Positions 1-8,501 of a stretch of DNA of 64,000 bases are shown here, in pieces. The stretch spans positions 248,001-312,000 of the forward strand of contig NZ_NFJZ01000001.1 in NCBI RefSeq assembly GCF_002160135.1. The letters run 5' to 3'. The position numbers and the translations under genes were made by a program. The DNA is from Lachnoclostridium sp. An196 (GTDB lineage: Bacteria; Bacillota; Clostridia; Lachnospirales; Lachnospiraceae). The notes under the pieces are model-generated. The model had not been told where the DNA came from and did no database searches. It saw only the letters and a list, made by a program, of their open reading frames with translations. Every line of letters starts with the position of its first letter. Position 1 is the stretch's first letter.

Positions 1-1
1 G

Positions 2-157
2 GAACTAATAAAAGAACATAATCTAGGAATTCCAAAATATATTTCTCTTGATTTGAAAGTTCCCATGTATAAAGGAGTCAGTGATGAACTAATGATAGAA
101 TATAAGAAAAATTTAGAACTCGAAACAGGCATTCCCGTCGATATATGTAGAATATAG
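2..157 (+). CDS. C-terminal end of an unknown protein (5' end outside window)
   Basis: An open frame enters from the left edge and runs 51 residues to a TAG at 155-157. The visible tail is lysine- and glutamate-rich and mixed in character, with no motif I recognise, so no function is assigned. It is followed by a strong hairpin (226-270) that would suit a transcription stop for this gene. The base composition is AT-rich like the defence genes further right, but the piece is too short to say more. It could also be the remnant of a gene broken upstream. Confidence 0.45.
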   Translation, partial: ELIKEHNLGIPKYISLDLKVPMYKGVSDELMIEYKKNLELETGIPVDICRI

Positions 158-225
158 GTTAATGCATATTGGCAATATTTTTATTGTAACCGCCAAATAA
201 TACGGGAGTATCCCAAAGTTTGTGT

Positions 226-270
226 AAACCTTCAAACTGATGTAAGATAAACTTACCAGTTTGGAGGTTT
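226..270. terminator. Hairpin, likely bidirectional terminator
   Basis: AAACCTTCAAACTG (226-239) and its partner CAGTTTGGAGGTTT (257-270) form a long stem, extended by GTAAG/CTTAC around a short AT loop, with one small bulge and one mismatch. A short T-rich stretch follows on the right. It sits between the partial gene ending at 157 and the IS66 ends, so it probably ends that transcript. The type is inferred from structure only. Confidence 0.5.
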
Positions 271-274
271 ATTT

Positions 275-508
275 GTAAGCGCTTTATAATCGACCGGATA
301 GCAGATCCCCAACTTTTGTGAGATACTTCAGATACTTGGAGTAATTCACTTCATATCTGGTTCTCAGAACTGAAAAAGCTACACTTCAATCGTAAGCGCT
401 TTATAACCAACCGGATAGTCAAACTCCAACTTTTGTGAGATACTTCAGATACTTGGAGTAATTCACTTCCTATCCGGTTCTCGGAGTTGCAAAAGCTACG
501 CTTTAATC
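275..508 (+). repeat. Two tandem 117-bp copies of an IS66-type left end
   Basis: Copy 1 (275-391) and copy 2 (392-508) are closely similar head-to-tail. Each begins GTAAGCGCTTTATAA, and IS66-family termini characteristically start with GTAA. Each copy contains an internal inverted pair, ACCGGATAG near the start and a matching TATCCGGT or TATCTGGT further on, and ends in a sequence like AAAAGCTACGCTTTAATC. Copy 2 runs directly into the IS66 tnpA leader and start. The array therefore looks like one genuine IS66 left end preceded by a second stranded left end. That could come from an imprecise or one-ended transposition, or from a recombination between two copies. Confidence 0.65.
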
Positions 509-575
509 TCACATCTTGAGTCGCTTTTGTTGTACCTGATTACTCCAAAATCTCACGTTGGAGGAGATGAATCAA

Positions 576-644
576 GTGAGTACAACTTTAAATGATGAAC
601 ATTGGTTAAATCTGATCACCCAGTGCAGATCCAGCGGGCTTACC
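576..644 (+). pseudogene. tnpA: Truncated IS66 accessory gene tnpA (N-terminus only)
   Basis: A GTG start at 576 lies nine bases after a good GGAGGAG site (560-566). About 23 residues can be read, including HWLNLITQCRSSGLT, which matches the opening helix of small IS66 TnpA-type accessory proteins in Firmicutes (normally roughly 110 residues). Homology stops exactly where the outer transposon's TGT end starts at 645; the frame stays open by chance into the transposon until 758. The rest of the IS66 element is not found on the other side of the transposon, so it has been lost. Confidence 0.6.
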
Positions 645-945
645 TGTTTTTGCCCTCATAGTTTAGCATGTCGCTGCTCCGCTTGCATGTCTCTGGATTG
701 CCCTGTATACTGTCATCAGTATACAGAAAGAGAAAGGGTTCCAGAGCACCCTCCGTAGCAAGTCGTGTACTCTGAAACCCTGGTGTATATTTCAGAGGAA
801 CTGACCATCCCTCACGGTCAATCTGATCATCTTTCACGGAGATTCAGATCACTGATCTCGGAGAGGGATAGTCGGCGGTCAAAGTCGTTCTTATAATGAT
901 GATGGCACACATTCGTGTGACTATCATTTAAGGAGGACGATGATC

Positions 946-2505
946 ATGGTAGATTATCGCGAAATCCTGAGGCTCCAGAGCCTTGGACACAACATCACTC
1001 AGATCGCCGGATCGCTGCACAGCTCCCGCAACACCGTAAGAGAAGTAGAACGGCTTGCGGATGAGAAAGGCATCCGGTGGCCGCTTGAAGAGGAGGTGAC
1101 AAATCCACAGCTTTATGTTCTGCTTTATCCGGAACGACAGGAAAAAGCAAATGTTTATCTGGAACCGGACTGTGCCTGGATCCACCGCGAACTGGCGAAA
1201 AAAGGAGTGAACCTGACACTGCTTTGGAAAGAATATCAAGTCAATTGCTCCAATGTCGGTCGTGTCCCATACCAGTATACACAGTTTTGTGACATTTACC
1301 GGGCATGGGTAAAAAAATCCAAAGCTACGATGAGGATCCATCATAAGCCCGGAGATGCCATGGAAGTGGACTGGGCAGGCGGGACACTGCCAATCAAAGA
1401 TCCTGTTACTGGAGAAACTGTTCCCGCATACCTTTTTGTAGGGGTTCTTCCCTGCAGCTGCTATGTTTATGCCGAACTCTGCAGCGACATGAAGTCTGAA
1501 AACTGGCTGCTCTGCCATGTACATGCCTATGAGTATTTCGGCGGTGTGCCCAGGCTGACGATCCCGGACAATCTCCGCACCGGCGTGCTGAAAAACACCC
1601 GTATGGAAACGGTCCTTAACCGCAGCTATTCAGAACTCGCAGACCACTATGGCACTGCAGTCGTCCCTGCCCGCGTTCGCCGTCCGCAGGACAAGAGCCA
1701 TGCCGAGGGCAGTGTCTCCTATGCGTCTACGTGGATTCTGGCGGCACTGCGGAACGAACCCTTCTTCTCCCTGGCCGATGCAAAAGAAGCCGTTGCTGAA
1801 AAGCTGGAAGAGCTTAATGGTTATGCCTTTAAGAAACGGGAAGGGAACCGCCGCGATGCTTATATCCATGAGGAAAAAGAATTCATGCAGCCGCTCCCTG
1901 CCAATCCCTATGAACCGTCTCTCTGGTCGGATCAGACAGTTCTTCTTGATTATACCGTAACTGACGGATTAAACAAGTATTCTGTCCCATATGACCTGAT
2001 TGGGAAATCGGTCAGCGTCCGTGTGACGCGCGATACAGTGGAAGTATTCTTCCACGGGAACCGGGTGGCTGTCCATCCAAGAGAGGCCAGCCGCAAGCGG
2101 GATCCGGTCATGATAACCTCGCATATGCCGGAGAACCATCGGCAGTATCTTACCTACACGAAAGATGATTTCCAGTCCTGGGCTTCCACGATCGGCCCCA
2201 ATACAGAAAAAGTCGTCCGCTTCTTCCTGGAATCCGGAAAGGCTCCTGAGCAGGGCTTTAAGTCCTGTGTCAGCCTGAAAAAATACGCAGATCGATACAA
2301 AGCTGAACGGATCGAAGAAGCATGCCGTCAGATTCTCATGTTCAGCGGCGCTCCTTCCATCCGTGGGATCCAGGCATTGCTGAAATCCCCGGTAAAGAGA
2401 GATGGAAAGACAGATTCACCATCCACCCAAAGGCCGAACCGCCACCGGAGCCGCGGCTTTACCCGTGGCGCAGAACAGTTCCGGGAAGGAGGCGATGAAA
2501 AATGA
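946..2505 (+). CDS. istA: IS21 transposase IstA
   Basis: This is the DDE transposase of the IS21 family, which cuts and joins the element's ends together with the ATPase IstB. An N-terminal helix-turn-helix (residues 1-60) precedes an RNase H-like catalytic core with D142 (in EVDWAG), D208 (in IPDN) and E254 (in HAEGS), followed by the usual C-terminal beta-barrel. At about 519 residues it has normal length and no visible damage. I place the start at ATG 946, nine bases after AGGAGG (931-936); an in-frame ATG at 940 would be too close. The stop overlaps the istB start by four bases (ATGA), suggesting translational coupling. Confidence 0.95.
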   Translation: MVDYREILRLQSLGHNITQIAGSLHSSRNTVREVERLADEKGIRWPLEEEVTNPQLYVLLYPERQEKANVYLEPDCAWIHRELAKKGVNLTLLWKEYQVNCSNVGRVPYQYTQFCDIYRAWVKKSKATMRIHHKPGDAMEVDWAGGTLPIKDPVTGETVPAYLFVGVLPCSCYVYAELCSDMKSENWLLCHVHAYEYFGGVPRLTIPDNLRTGVLKNTRMETVLNRSYSELADHYGTAVVPARVRRPQDKSHAEGSVSYASTWILAALRNEPFFSLADAKEAVAEKLEELNGYAFKKREGNRRDAYIHEEKEFMQPLPANPYEPSLWSDQTVLLDYTVTDGLNKYSVPYDLIGKSVSVRVTRDTVEVFFHGNRVAVHPREASRKRDPVMITSHMPENHRQYLTYTKDDFQSWASTIGPNTEKVVRFFLESGKAPEQGFKSCVSLKKYADRYKAERIEEACRQILMFSGAPSIRGIQALLKSPVKRDGKTDSPSTQRPNRHRSRGFTRGAEQFREGGDEK

Positions 2506-3296
2506 TCGACCTCTCAACCGTTAAAGAACTGCGTGCCCTGAGACTTCCCGGTATGGCTCGGGAACTGGAATCACAGTTGGAAGATCCCCAGCGTTATAAG
2601 GCGCTTTCCTTTGAGGACCGTCTGGCACTTCTCGTAGACGCAGAAAGCGTTTCCCGCAGGAAGAACACCATCCGGCGCCGGATCCATGAAGCCAGACTCA
2701 GTGAAAGTCAGGCCTGTGTGGAAGCGATTGAATACCATGAAGACCGTGAACTGGATAAAAGGCTTATCACAAAGCTTGCAACCTGCACATATATCCGTGA
2801 CAACCACCATGTAGTCCTGAAGGGGGCAACGGGTGCGGGAAAATCTTATATCGCAAACGCACTTGGTGTTGCCGCATGCAGGCAGCTTTATAAAGTCCGC
2901 TACGTCCGTATGCCTGATCTGCTGAATGAATATGCAGTTGCAAAAAGCATGAATACGCAGAATAAGGTGAAAAAGGCCTATTCCAAGTTTGACCTGCTTA
3001 TCATTGATGAATGGCTTCTTCGGCCGCTTCCCGAATCGGAAGCTTATGATCTTCTGGAACTGATCGATGCCTGCAGCCAGAAAGGGGCGCTGATCCTCTG
3101 TACCCAGTATGACGTGGATGACTGGTATTATCGTATCGACTGCGACCGGGCCGAAGACGAAGGAAGTGCCGTTGCCGAAGGTATTCTGGACCGCATTATT
3201 AACAATAAGTACAGCATTGAGGTCAAAGGCCGCATCTCCATGAGAAAACGCCACGCATTTTCAGATGAAGGAAGCGAGGTGAATGGCAATGGCTGA
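2502..3296 (+). CDS. istB: IS21 AAA+ helper ATPase IstB
   Basis: DnaC/IstB-type AAA+ ATPase that assembles on target DNA and regulates the IstA transposase. It has 264 residues, the usual family size. The Walker A motif GATGAGKS lies near residues 108-115 and the Walker B LLIIDEW near 166-172. An AAGGAGG site lies about ten bases before ATG 2502, and the start overlaps the istA stop. The frame is intact. Its C-terminus overlaps the start of the small third ORF, so all three genes probably form one transcript. Confidence 0.95.
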   Translation: MIDLSTVKELRALRLPGMARELESQLEDPQRYKALSFEDRLALLVDAESVSRRKNTIRRRIHEARLSESQACVEAIEYHEDRELDKRLITKLATCTYIRDNHHVVLKGATGAGKSYIANALGVAACRQLYKVRYVRMPDLLNEYAVAKSMNTQNKVKKAYSKFDLLIIDEWLLRPLPESEAYDLLELIDACSQKGALILCTQYDVDDWYYRIDCDRAEDEGSAVAEGILDRIINNKYSIEVKGRISMRKRHAFSDEGSEVNGNG

Positions 3297-3636
3297 TAAC
3301 ACCATCTATGACCTGTTGGATGAAGTCAACTGTGCTGATTCCTGTGAAGCAGTCACCGCACTCTGTGAGTTAATCGATGAATTGCTGAAGGATATCCAGC
3401 ACCTTGAGTTGGAATGCATCAGTACAAGGTATCTGCTGAGCCGGCATATGGATGAAGAACAGGGAAGTCTTCTGCGCAGCGACATCCTGGAAAATCTGGG
3501 ACGTCGGCACTATGACAGTCCGGCATATCAGTTGTTTAAAGAACTTCTGTATGACGGCGGGGATCCTATGGAATTCCGCGACTATCTTGTCAAGGTACAA
3601 AAAGCCTGTAAAGGCGAATGGCCATGTTGGCACTAA
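3289..3636 (+). CDS. Small third ORF of IS21 element no. 1, unknown role
   Basis: A 115-residue acidic, leucine-rich and mainly helical-looking protein without a catalytic motif I can name. It begins inside the istB stop region: GAGGTG (3276-3281) lies eight bases before ATG 3289, while the in-frame ATG 3283 is too close to be used. It lies fully within the element's terminal repeats, so it belongs to the IS, yet IS21 element no. 2 in this window lacks it. A passenger or accessory transposition protein is possible. Nothing in the sequence decides between these. Confidence 0.65.
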   Translation: MADNTIYDLLDEVNCADSCEAVTALCELIDELLKDIQHLELECISTRYLLSRHMDEEQGSLLRSDILENLGRRHYDSPAYQLFKELLYDGGDPMEFRDYLVKVQKACKGEWPCWH

Positions 3637-4443
3637 TCTATCATTGAAGCGGAGGCCGTTCTGGGGAATGTCGAAATCATTCTCCAGGCGGCATAGCCGC
3701 AGATGATATCACAATACTTTTTTGATTTGCTGCTCTTTAACATAATAGGGCAAACACGGAAGTGGGAATCAGCGGTCTCGTTCCCGTGATCACTGATCTA
3801 AATCTCCGTGACAAGTGATCTATTTATCCGTGAACGATGATCTATTCACGCGTAATATACACCTGGCATTAAAACCATGGTTATTGTATCAGATTACACG
3901 GTTACTTACAATCACGAAAATGATATTTTTTGTTGAGAGCAGTGCCATATCCTACTGCCCGGTCTGTGGAGAGCCGCTTTCTTACCGGGATTCCTGCGTC
4001 AGGATCATGCGGCTGGAGGGAGGCATAAGGCGGAGATTCCTGATCCGCAGGCTGAAATGCTGTTGCTGCGGGAGACTCCACCGGGAACTGCCGGACTGCC
4101 TGGTCCCTTACAAGCACTATGCTTCTGAAGTGATCTCCGGTGTCCTGGATGGGATGGTCACACCGGAGGACGACGATTCCGCAGATTATCCCTGTGAAAG
4201 GACAATGCGCCGTTGGCAATGCTGGCTGGAATTCAACCGGCTTAGGATAAACGGATATCTGAAATCCGCAGGATACCGTCTGCTGGGATTCTCCACAGAA
4301 CTTCTGGAATCCCGGGTGCCGCTGCTCGAAAAACTGCGAAGTTCACAGCCGGAATGGCTGGATGAATATTACGGTGCGGCGGAGCCGCCAGTCCGGTGTG
4401 GCGAGAGCCACCTGTCCGGACTAACGGAGCCACCTGTTGATAG

Positions 4444-5220
4444 TTACTCAGCCTGAGCGGGATCCAAGCCATATACTTCCCTCATGGAAAGGTCTTTTGA
4501 TGGATCGATGCTCTGAATGTTGATTTTATATGAATCGTAAGAAATACGATCCATGATGGCATCTGCAAGAGTGCTCTCACCGCTGCAGATCTGCTGGTAC
4601 CACTCGCTTTCCCGGAACTGGGAACAGAAGATGGTCGATGACTTTTTCCTGCGTTTGTGGATCAGCTCAAAAAGATTTCTTGCTTCGGACTCGGTCAGTT
4701 TGAGCAGGAGCCATTCATCAATGATCAGCAGGACTGGCTTGATGTATTTCTTTAGTACACTGGTAAAAGCACCGGAATCCCTAGCTGCCTGTAGATCCAG
4801 CAACATATCCGGAAGGCGGACATATTTTACAGTGTAATAGTGTTTACATGCCTCCATACCAAAAGCGCATGCCAGATAAGTCTTACCACTTCCGGTGGCA
4901 CCGGTAATAAAAATGTTGCGGTATTCTGAGATGTATTCACAGGTTGCCAGGCGGCTGATCAAAGCTTTGTTCAGTTTCCGGCCGGATTGATAGTCGATGG
5001 CTGCGATGCTAGCGTCTGGCTGCTCCAGTTCTGCCTGACGGATCAGCCTTTTCAGGCGGTTGTTTTTACGGTTGGCATATTCAACATCAACCAGCATGCC
5101 GAAGCGGTCTTCGAACGGGACTTCCTTCATCGTTGAATCATCCATCTGGATCCGAAAGGCATCCGCCATGGATGACAGGCGCATTTCGATAAGTTTATCA
5201 ATGGTACTCTGATTGGTCAT
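4444..5220 (-). CDS. istB: IS21 AAA+ helper ATPase IstB (element no. 2)
   Basis: A 258-residue IstB with Walker A GATGSGKT near residues 107-114 and Walker B LLIIDEW near 165-171. Reading leftwards, its ATG at 5220 overlaps the istA stop by four bases and is preceded by GGAGGT. The protein is complete and related to, but clearly distinct from, the IstB of element no. 1. It would load on target DNA and activate the IstA encoded just upstream. Confidence 0.95.
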   Translation of the reverse strand: MTNQSTIDKLIEMRLSSMADAFRIQMDDSTMKEVPFEDRFGMLVDVEYANRKNNRLKRLIRQAELEQPDASIAAIDYQSGRKLNKALISRLATCEYISEYRNIFITGATGSGKTYLACAFGMEACKHYYTVKYVRLPDMLLDLQAARDSGAFTSVLKKYIKPVLLIIDEWLLLKLTESEARNLFELIHKRRKKSSTIFCSQFRESEWYQQICSGESTLADAIMDRISYDSYKINIQSIDPSKDLSMREVYGLDPAQAE

Positions 5221-6779
5221 GATCTTTTACCTCCGTAGTATCTGGCTCCTCTGGTAATGCCATGTGTCTGTGATTGTGTCTCTGGTGAAGAAGATTCCGG
5301 ATTTCGGAATACGTTTTGGGAATCCTCTTTCATGGCAGCTAATAGATTTTTGATACTTTTATAACTGGGTGTACTGGAATACAGAAGTGCTCTATTACAA
5401 GCCTCTTCCAGTTTTGCGCGAGAATGCTTCTCAGCCAGCTTCAGCAGCCCCATACAGCTTCTGTAGGTCTGCTGTTCCACCCTGCCGGAGGTCAGTATTG
5501 CATCAACCACCTTCCTTGTGTTGATTCCAATCGAATCTGCCCATCGGCGGAAACGGTCACCATTCCATTCCAGATATCTCTGATGGTCTGGCGGCATATG
5601 CTCCGTTACTGTGGAGTACTGGCCGCTCCTGCCATGGAGACGACGATGTGAAGCGATCCGATTGTGATGATAAAATATTTCAATCGTTGTTTCTGTCATG
5701 CGCACATCGACCTTATCTTTGATATACTGATAAGGCACGGAGTAGTACATCTTGTCTACTGCGATGTGGTAGTTGAACTGGACAGTGGCTTGTTTCCACT
5801 CAGCCAGTTCGAAGGGTGTGGCAGGCAACGGTGCCAGCAATGGCTTTTCTTCCCCAAGAAATAAACTGAGCCTGCTGCAATCCTTCTTTTGGAACTTCTT
5901 GGCATTGTAGGCATCCAGTTTTTCACGTATCGCAGCATTTAATTCTGCAAGGGAGAAAAACTGTTCATTGCGAAGGGCTGCTGTGATCCATGTGGAGATC
6001 TTGCCAACGGAACCTTCTACATTCGGTTTATCCTTGGGCTTCCGGACTCTTGCCGGAATAATGGCGACATTATAATGTTCTGCCATCTCATGATAAGTAG
6101 TATTCAGTGCGGTCGTATACCAGTCGCTTTTCGAATGATTCACTGCCGTAGAACAGTTATCAGGAATAAGCATCGGTGTAACGCCGACGAAGAATTCAAA
6201 CATCTGGATATGTGCTTTGATCCAGTTGTCCGTCTTCTGGTTCAGGTATGCTTTTACAAAGGCATACTGGCTGTAAGTAAGGACTCCTACAAATATCCAT
6301 GCCTCCGTGATCTCACCGGTGTCTGGATCGATGAGCTGTGCCGGATCACCGGCCCAATCTACTTCGATCTGCTCACCCGGTTTCCGTGGGATGTGCATGG
6401 TTGCCCTGCGCTTTTCTTCATCTTTTTGGATGTAGTAGCAGAACTGAGAATACATGAGAGGTTCTTCATTGTTCATGCGACATTCCTCACAGTATTCTAC
6501 CCATAGGAGTTTCTTGTTGACTCCATTACGCAGGAGCTCCCTGCGGACGTAGTCATAATCAGGCATCCTTCTATTGGTTGCTGATTTTACCTTGGGGAAA
6601 AGCATTTCCTCAAGTGCGCTGTCGGTCATGTCATGATCCAGTGGCCAGGAAAGATTTATTTCCGCAGCCCGTTTGACGACCTTGGCAACTGTGTTACGGG
6701 ATACGCCGCAGCTGTGTGCGATGTTCCGTTCACTGAATCCTAAGCTTTTCAGGCGAAGGATTTCTCGATATTTGGTCAT
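5217..6779 (-). CDS. istA: IS21 transposase IstA (element no. 2)
   Basis: A 520-residue IS21 DDE transposase. The N-terminal helix-turn-helix region includes a run like LGFSERNIAHSCGVSRNTV. The catalytic aspartates sit in EVDWAGD and IPDN, and the glutamate in NVEGS. An AGGAGGT site lies seven to eight bases before the start codon at 6779-6777. No frameshift or stop interrupts it. Together with istB it should make the element autonomous. Confidence 0.95.
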   Translation of the reverse strand: MTKYREILRLKSLGFSERNIAHSCGVSRNTVAKVVKRAAEINLSWPLDHDMTDSALEEMLFPKVKSATNRRMPDYDYVRRELLRNGVNKKLLWVEYCEECRMNNEEPLMYSQFCYYIQKDEEKRRATMHIPRKPGEQIEVDWAGDPAQLIDPDTGEITEAWIFVGVLTYSQYAFVKAYLNQKTDNWIKAHIQMFEFFVGVTPMLIPDNCSTAVNHSKSDWYTTALNTTYHEMAEHYNVAIIPARVRKPKDKPNVEGSVGKISTWITAALRNEQFFSLAELNAAIREKLDAYNAKKFQKKDCSRLSLFLGEEKPLLAPLPATPFELAEWKQATVQFNYHIAVDKMYYSVPYQYIKDKVDVRMTETTIEIFYHHNRIASHRRLHGRSGQYSTVTEHMPPDHQRYLEWNGDRFRRWADSIGINTRKVVDAILTSGRVEQQTYRSCMGLLKLAEKHSRAKLEEACNRALLYSSTPSYKSIKNLLAAMKEDSQNVFRNPESSSPETQSQTHGITRGARYYGGKRS

Positions 6780-7091
6780 AATGGTGACCTCCTCTAACTG
6801 TATTCACATCTACTGATGTGTTCTTACAGTATAAAGGAAATCTATGTAATAGAGCCTAATGTGGCTCTGAATTACCGGAATATGCGGATCTCATTCTCCG
6901 GAACGGTGGCTCTCAAAGTCCGGACAGGTGGCTCAAAGAGCCCCGGAATAATCAGCTGGAAACACTGCTCCGGTTCCTTTATAATTCCGGAGGTTTTCTC
7001 GTCCCTGTTTAATGCCCTGGCTTTGCACCGACTTTGTTTTGCTGTCACCACTGCCCTGTGGTACCCTCCCTGCAAAAGGAGGTTATAGCCA

Positions 7092-8501
7092 ATGAAAACA
7101 AACGAAACCATAAAGTGGCAGGAAGAGCAGGCACTGCAGCGGTACCAGATGATTTCTCCCTTGCTGGATGAATCACTGGATAATGCAAAGCGGATCCAAT
7201 TGAGGGAGACGATTGCAGAGCAGAACGGGTTGTCCCCACGTACCCTGTACCGCTATGAAGCAGCTTACAGAACGGGCGGGTTTCCCGGGCTGAAGCCGCA
7301 GGACCGGGAAACAAAGCGCTCCCCGAAGCTCCCGGAAAACTTTGATGAACTTCTGGAACAGGCAATCCAGCTGAAGCGGGAAGTGCCGAAACGTTCTGTC
7401 CGTCAGATCATCTATATCCTGGAACTGGAGGGCCGTGTAGCCCCGGGAGTCCTGAAGCGTTCCACGATGGAGCGGTATCTCTATAAAGCCGGATTCGGTG
7501 TCCGTCAGATGCAGATGTACAACGATGCCCGGAAGAGTTCCTCAAAACGGTTCTGTAAACCGCACCGGATGATGCTGATCCAGGGCGATATTAAATATGG
7601 CATAAAGCTTCCCATCGGCAAGAATGGGGCAATGGTGCAGACTTACCTTTCTTCCGCGATCGATGACCATTCCCGGTATGTGATCCAGTCAGAATTCTAT
7701 GCCAGCCAGGAAGAATCCATTGTGGAGGATACTTTCCGAAAAGTGGTCCTCAAAGCCGGGAAATTTGATGCCTGTTACTTTGATAACGGATCACAGTACA
7801 TCGCAAAACAGCTGAAACTCTCCTTGGGAAAGCTCGGGATCACGATCCGCCATGCTCCCAGGGCCAGTGGAAAATCCAAGGGCAAATGTGAAAAATTCCA
7901 TCAGGTTGTAGATTCGTATCTGAGGGAGGCAAAAGCACATCAGATCCGGACGCTGGAACAGCTGAACCATTACTGGAGTATCTTTCTGGAAGAATACTAC
8001 CACAAGATGCCCCATGAAGGAATCCGTGAGTACTATGAAAGCCTGGGCAGCCCCGTTCCCGCCCAGGGAATCTCACCATTGCAGGAATGGGGGAGGGACA
8101 GCCGTCCCCTGACATTCCTGGATACCGGTGTAGTGGCAGAGGCATTTCTCCACCACGAGACTCGGCTGGTAGATAAAGGGGCATGTATCAGCTTCCAGGG
8201 CAGGAAATATGAGACGAAACCTTCCCTGATCGGCTGTAAAGTGGAGATTTCCTATGACCCGATGTCTCCGGAAGTAATCCGGGTATCCTATCCGGGGATG
8301 CCGCCTTTTGAGGCGGAACCGGTGAAGATCGGGGAATTCTGTTCCAGAACCCCGGCGCTGCCGGTCTCTATGCAGGAACAAGAAACGGAAACTTCCCGGT
8401 TCCTTTCCGCATTGGAGAAAAAACATACACAGAGCAGACAGCAGGTAGCTGACGCGATCTCTTTCGGCCAGTACAGGAAGGATGGTGGCAGCGATGTATG
8501 A
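7092..8501 (+). CDS. DDE transposase of the outer transposon, TniA/TnsB-like
   Basis: A 469-residue transposase. A helix-turn-helix and winged region occupies residues 1-130, followed by an integrase (rve) core with D166 (in IQGDIKYG), D231 (in YFDNGSQY) and E267 (in GKCEKFH). A C-terminal Mu-type beta-barrel region follows. The AAAGGAGG site precedes ATG 7092 closely. It is followed with a small overlap by an ExeA/TniB-like ATPase, the pairing seen in Tn552, Tn5053 and Tn7-like elements; the TGT/ACA ends and repeated end motifs fit such a transposase. It is intact. Whether the element still moves with its zinc-ribbon gene split is unknown. Confidence 0.88.
   Translation: MKTNETIKWQEEQALQRYQMISPLLDESLDNAKRIQLRETIAEQNGLSPRTLYRYEAAYRTGGFPGLKPQDRETKRSPKLPENFDELLEQAIQLKREVPKRSVRQIIYILELEGRVAPGVLKRSTMERYLYKAGFGVRQMQMYNDARKSSSKRFCKPHRMMLIQGDIKYGIKLPIGKNGAMVQTYLSSAIDDHSRYVIQSEFYASQEESIVEDTFRKVVLKAGKFDACYFDNGSQYIAKQLKLSLGKLGITIRHAPRASGKSKGKCEKFHQVVDSYLREAKAHQIRTLEQLNHYWSIFLEEYYHKMPHEGIREYYESLGSPVPAQGISPLQEWGRDSRPLTFLDTGVVAEAFLHHETRLVDKGACISFQGRKYETKPSLIGCKVEISYDPMSPEVIRVSYPGMPPFEAEPVKIGEFCSRTPALPVSMQEQETETSRFLSALEKKHTQSRQQVADAISFGQYRKDGGSDV

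Larger units (their letters stand above)
784..3861 (+). mobile_element. IS21-family element no. 1, complete
   Basis: The terminal repeats align without gaps for more than 70 bases. The left end begins TGTATATTTCAGAGG at 784, and the right end, reverse complemented, begins TGTATATTACGCGTG (edge 3861). Each end carries several spaced TCACGG/GATC repeats, typical of IS21 transposase sites. A 5-bp target duplication CCTGG lies at 779-783 and 3862-3866. The element is 3,078 bp with istA, istB and a third small ORF. The 145-bp leader (784-930) and 225-bp tail (3637-3861) hold only the end repeats. It landed about 54 bp before the probable start of the outer transposon's zinc-ribbon gene, and may separate that gene from its promoter. 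Confidence 0.92.
4363..6954 (-). mobile_element. IS21-family element no. 2, complete
   Basis: The left edge reads TGAATATTACGGTGC at 4363; the right edge, reverse complemented, reads TGATTATTCCGGGGC (edge 6954). Several GAGCCACCTGTCCGG-type repeats lie inside both ends. A 6-bp target duplication GCTGGA occurs at 4357-4362 and 6955-6960. At 2,592 bp it encodes istA and istB on the minus strand. Its end sequences and proteins differ clearly from those of element no. 1, so the two are separate arrivals rather than copies of each other. It disrupts the zinc-ribbon gene of the outer transposon. Confidence 0.93.
3920..7012 (+). pseudogene. Zinc-ribbon transposon protein (DUF6431-like), split by IS21 no. 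2
   Basis: The frame from ATG 3920 reads about 147 residues to 4362, where IS21 no. 2 enters. Removing the IS and one copy of its GCTGGA target duplication joins it in frame to 6961-7012 and a TAA, giving an uninterrupted protein of about 164 residues. The N-terminal half has paired cysteines (YCPVCG, then CCCCG) suggesting a zinc ribbon. It resembles what I recall as DUF6431 proteins encoded before DDE transposase genes, but I cannot confirm the family. As it stands the product would end in IS-encoded residues with a stop at 4456. A longer in-frame start at 3815 lies inside IS21 no. 1 and is probably artificial. Confidence 0.75.

Noticed and set aside
272-292. TTTGTAAGCGCTTTATAA as a catabolite-repression (cre) site
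   Set aside because: It resembles the cre consensus but recurs at the start of each IS66-end unit, so it is better explained as a transposon terminus.
275-508. Tandem 117-bp repeats as a CRISPR array
   Set aside because: Only two units, far too long, no spacers and no cas genes; the GTAAGCG starts and the adjacent tnpA fit IS66 ends.
640-837. 65-residue minus-strand ORF at the outer transposon's left end
   Set aside because: It spans both the outer transposon end and the IS21 no. 1 end, so it is a chance frame created by the insertion.
928-1524. Long minus-strand ORF opposite istA (and similar ones at 42402-43502, 47652-48674, 51168-52292)
   Set aside because: Antisense shadows of genes with clear motifs; no ribosome-binding site or recognisable protein.
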